From assembly GCA_015064195.1 (NCBI GenBank), contig SVSO01000053.1:1-14384 (forward strand): DNA of 14,384 nt, written 5' to 3'. The notes beneath the pieces are model-generated. The model made no database searches. It was not told the DNA's origin and saw only the letters and a list, made by a program, of their open reading frames with translations. The DNA is from Oscillospiraceae bacterium. GTDB lineage: Bacteria; Bacillota_A; Clostridia; Oscillospirales; CAG-272. This document shows positions 12,189 through 14,384 of the stretch, piece by piece; within the stretch, counting starts at the first letter, position 1, and the number at the start of each line of letters is the position of its first letter. The position numbers and the translations under genes are program-made.

Positions 12189-13658
12189 AAAATAGCTCAG
12201 GATATCCGCCAGTTTTGCCTTGATTGTTTCCTGATTCGATGCCACGGTGGATGCGGCGGTATTGTTTCCGGCTGCCACCATGTTGTTAAGCGCGCTGATC
12301 AGCGTGCCGGTGATTCCGAAAATCTGTCCGATTTCGGTCATGCGGTTGTCGTAGATAAGGTTCAGCATCTCAATGGAATCCTCGTCGCGCAGACCCTTCT
12401 GCGACAGCATCTGATCGTAGTAGACCGGCATCACCGTCTGGCTGCTCTCATATGACAGCGCATCCAGAATCACGCCGGTGCGCGAGAGATCGGAGTTTGT
12501 GATCGGAACGGTCAGCCGACAGATATTTTCGCTGGCGAAGGTGATGTAATTTTTCTGCGCCGCGTCGTATTTGGGCATGGGCAGGATGCCGTAATCATCC
12601 GTCATGTCGCGCATTTTCAGCGCGCCCTTCAGCTCCGTGGTCAAAAATGCCGCGCGTCCGTCCTTGAACAGCCGCGTATAGAAGCCGGCATCCGCATCGG
12701 ATGAACCTTTACTGTACAGGCAATTGCCGTCCGCCACGTTCATCACCGCATTGATTTTGTCAACGGTGCTGTACAGCCGGTCGCCGATTTCCGCCACCGC
12801 CGGCAGTCCGTCATCGCCGGCGGTGATGAACGAATTCTGCGCCGCGATCATCATGACGTAGGGCGCATTGTTGTGTCCGGCGATGCCGTAAACACAGCTG
12901 CCGTCCGCATTAAAGGCAAAGGAATCGTCGCCGTTCAGCATCGCCATCGCCGAAACGTACTCATTCATCTTGTCAAGCGTCCATTCGCCGCCGCGCACAA
13001 GCTCATAGGGGTAATCCATGGACAGATCGTCCATCATCCGCTTGTTGAAGAGCAAAACCCATGTGAGGTCAAGCCCCATGAGATGGAAGGAGCTGGTCGC
13101 CGCGTACAGCTTGCCGTTGATGGTCAGCGTATTGTTAAGCACCGGATCCCACCATGCCTCGGAAAGCGACAGCTCGGGCATGGTTTTTAAATCCACAAGA
13201 TAGCCCTCGGTTAAAATGGAGGAGCCGAAGGAAAGCGGCAGATAGCCCACATCATAGTCGTCGTCATCTGCCATGACAGACTGGCGCATGGTGTCGATAA
13301 TCATGCCGGTTTTCGACCAATCGGGCGCAGCGAGACGAATTTCCTCGATTTTGAAATTCAGCTTTTCCTCCACTGAGCGGTTGCGCGCGTAGATGGTATC
13401 ATCCAGCACATCGCCGTTTTGCTCCGTGATATCCACCGCCATTTTGCACGCCCAGATTGTATCATAATTCAGGATTCGGAAGGTATAGCCGCCGTAATTC
13501 ACGTCCGGATAGGCATAGCCCTCCTGTACCGCTTCGTCGGAAGATAGCGCCGACAACGTATCCTCCGTGCCTTCCGCAGAGCCGCATGATACCGCACCGG
13601 ATGCCGTCAGAAGTGCCAGAAGCAGCGAGACAAAACGAAAATTCATGATATTTCTCAT
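12183..13658 (-). CDS. ABC-type extracellular solute-binding lipoprotein (copy 2)
   Basis: This is a 491-residue lipoprotein. The signal peptide is followed by AVSC25 as lipobox and a short linker, then GYAYPDVNYGGYTFRIL, which aligns with the equivalent part of copy 1. Further shared blocks are the VDITEQNGD region, RNRSVEEKLNF, AAFLTTELKGA, and YESSQTVMPVYYDQMLSQKG. Identity appears moderate overall and strongest near residues 400-440, so the two copies probably bind different or related ligands. GGGAGG lies seven bases before the ATG. The gene follows an AraC regulator (96-base gap) and precedes the sugar kinase and isomerase (95-base gap, no terminator visible), so it likely heads their operon. 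It is flanked by a 26-bp direct repeat, which hints at insertion or duplication. No transporter permease is in the window. Confidence 0.9.
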   Translation of the reverse strand: MRNIMNFRFVSLLLALLTASGAVSCGSAEGTEDTLSALSSDEAVQEGYAYPDVNYGGYTFRILNYDTIWACKMAVDITEQNGDVLDDTIYARNRSVEEKLNFKIEEIRLAAPDWSKTGMIIDTMRQSVMADDDDYDVGYLPLSFGSSILTEGYLVDLKTMPELSLSEAWWDPVLNNTLTINGKLYAATSSFHLMGLDLTWVLLFNKRMMDDLSMDYPYELVRGGEWTLDKMNEYVSAMAMLNGDDSFAFNADGSCVYGIAGHNNAPYVMMIAAQNSFITAGDDGLPAVAEIGDRLYSTVDKINAVMNVADGNCLYSKGSSDADAGFYTRLFKDGRAAFLTTELKGALKMRDMTDDYGILPMPKYDAAQKNYITFASENICRLTVPITNSDLSRTGVILDALSYESSQTVMPVYYDQMLSQKGLRDEDSIEMLNLIYDNRMTEIGQIFGITGTLISALNNMVAAGNNTAASTVASNQETIKAKLADILSYFK

Positions 13659-13708
13659 GGAATTTCCTCCCTTTATTTGATTTTCAGGAATGGCCCAATC
13701 CCAAATTT

Positions 13709-13737
13709 ATTATAACATGGAAAAGCCGTTTTGTCCT
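13709..13737 (-). promoter_or_regulatory. Promoter of solute-binding gene copy 2, extended -10
   Basis: On the minus strand TATAAT (13709-13714) is preceded by TGT, giving an extended -10. AGGACA (13732-13737) at 17 bases matches four of six -35 positions. The leader is about 45 bases. The adjacent AraC protein is the obvious candidate regulator. Confidence 0.65.
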
Positions 13738-13753
13738 CCGCATTTCCGGCGAA

Positions 13754-13779
13754 TTTATTGCAGTTTTTCGGATTTATTT
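13754..13779. repeat. 26-bp direct repeat, copy B (end of the AraC gene)
   Basis: This segment matches 12163-12188 at 25 of 26 positions. Here it encodes the genuine C-terminal residues and stop codon of the AraC protein. The repeats are 1,591 bases apart and bracket the solute-binding gene with its promoter. Confidence 0.8.
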
Positions 13780-14384
13780 TCCGCGCGGAACTTGAGCGGA
13801 CTGGTGCCTTGGTATTTTTTGAAGATCCGCATGAAATTGGAGAAGGATTCAAAGCCGCAGGCGTAGCAGATGTCCGTCACCGACATATCCGTGTTGGCCA
13901 GCATCCGACAGGCATTGCGCATCCGATGCTCGGTCAGATAGCTCTTGAAGGTCTGGCCGGTGGAATCTTTGAACAGCTCCGAGAAATAGCCGGCGGACAG
14001 ATGCACACGTTCCGCCGCCGATTCCAGCGTGATGCGCTCGTTGTAATGGCTGTGGATGTGGAGAATCGCCGATCCGATCTGGGATTTCGCCACGGAACGG
14101 GTCTCATCGGAACAGCTTCGCAGCACATCAATGAGAAGGCAGTCAAGCAGGCGGCCGGCGTACATTTCACCGAGAGGTGTCTCTGCTTTCTCCGGCTTGC
14201 CCTCATAGACGCACCGCAGAACCTCAAACAGCTGAGCCGTCACATTGCGCTGACGGTCATCCAGCTGAGCGATATGATCAAGTCCCATGGTTTCGCGGGT
14301 CAGGATGCGCTCGTAGATGGCGGGAGAAATGTAGCGTTCATCGAACATGACGCCGAGGATGATCAGCGGCCGGTAGACCTTGAT
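13755..14384 (-). CDS. AraC-family transcriptional regulator (5' end cut by window)
   Basis: The frame is open from the window edge to the stop at 13755, giving 209 residues; the start codon lies outside. An internal ATG at 14348 is not taken as the start, because the 12 codons before it (ending PLIILGV) read on naturally. The last ~105 residues form the AraC double helix-turn-helix: ITLESAAERVHLSAGYFSELFK, then MSVTDICYACGFESFSNFMRIFKKYQGTSP. The preceding part would be the end of a ligand-sensing domain or a linker. It is encoded just upstream of solute-binding gene copy 2 on the same strand and probably controls that gene and the kinase-isomerase pair. Its last codons lie in the 26-bp repeat. 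Confidence 0.88.
   Translation of the reverse strand: MKVYRPLIILGVMFDERYISPAIYERILTRETMGLDHIAQLDDRQRNVTAQLFEVLRCVYEGKPEKAETPLGEMYAGRLLDCLLIDVLRSCSDETRSVAKSQIGSAILHIHSHYNERITLESAAERVHLSAGYFSELFKDSTGQTFKSYLTEHRMRNACRMLANTDMSVTDICYACGFESFSNFMRIFKKYQGTSPLKFRAENKSEKLQ

Noticed and set aside
1..14384. CRISPR array, tRNA or rRNA genes, insertion sequences, phage or conjugation genes
   Set aside because: No regularly spaced repeats, cloverleaf-like segments, rRNA signatures or transposase/integrase motifs were seen on either strand. The only direct repeats are the short ones listed.

Overview
The window looks like chromosomal DNA of a GC-rich Gram-positive anaerobe of the Clostridia (Bacillota), most like the uncultured gut Oscillospirales type. 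This is an inference. It rests on strong AGGAGG-type ribosome binding sites, near-consensus sigma-A promoters with 17-bp spacers, lipoprotein signal peptides followed by Thr/Asp/Pro-rich linkers, solute-binding lipoproteins of about 490 residues, and a macro-domain protein with a C-terminal domain common in Firmicutes. I see no rRNA, tRNA, CRISPR array, transposase, integrase or phage gene. Coding density is high and no gene-free stretch exceeds 300 bases. The longest, 2409-2703, is a divergent regulatory region.

Region 1 (1-2408, minus strand) is a three-gene operon transcribed from 2408 toward 1: a CPBP-family membrane protease, a macro-domain protein, and a NUDIX hydrolase fused to a barstar (RNase inhibitor) domain that runs off the window. 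Divergent from it is a GNAT acetyltransferase (2704-3357). It has its own promoter, a palindrome at the expected transcription start, and a leader with a long hairpin. This operon is the most unusual content: two likely ADP-ribose/nucleotide-handling enzymes plus a barstar domain that keeps the barnase-contact residues.

Region 2 (3362-6031, minus strand) is an apparent operon of a carbon-nitrogen hydrolase, an AraC regulator and a small radical SAM protein. It ends at a perfect 17-bp hairpin shared with the convergent acetyltransferase.

Region 3 (6070-9039) holds single-gene units. They are a putative lipoprotein with a disordered stalk (plus), a stand-alone PAS protein behind a perfect consensus promoter (minus), a class I DAHP synthase opening the shikimate pathway (plus), and an 80-residue membrane protein (minus). 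Compact hairpins separate the convergent pairs.

Region 4 (9064-14384, minus strand) looks like sugar uptake and use: a truncated AraC regulator, a solute-binding lipoprotein, a ROK-family sugar kinase overlapping a GmhA-type SIS isomerase by 11 bases, and a second, paralogous solute-binding lipoprotein with its own perfect consensus promoter. No permease or ATPase of an ABC transporter is in the window. The first solute-binding gene is flanked by a 26-bp direct repeat (25/26 identical). One copy encodes the C-terminus of the AraC protein and the other appears as a relic downstream, which suggests that this gene was inserted between the regulator and the kinase.
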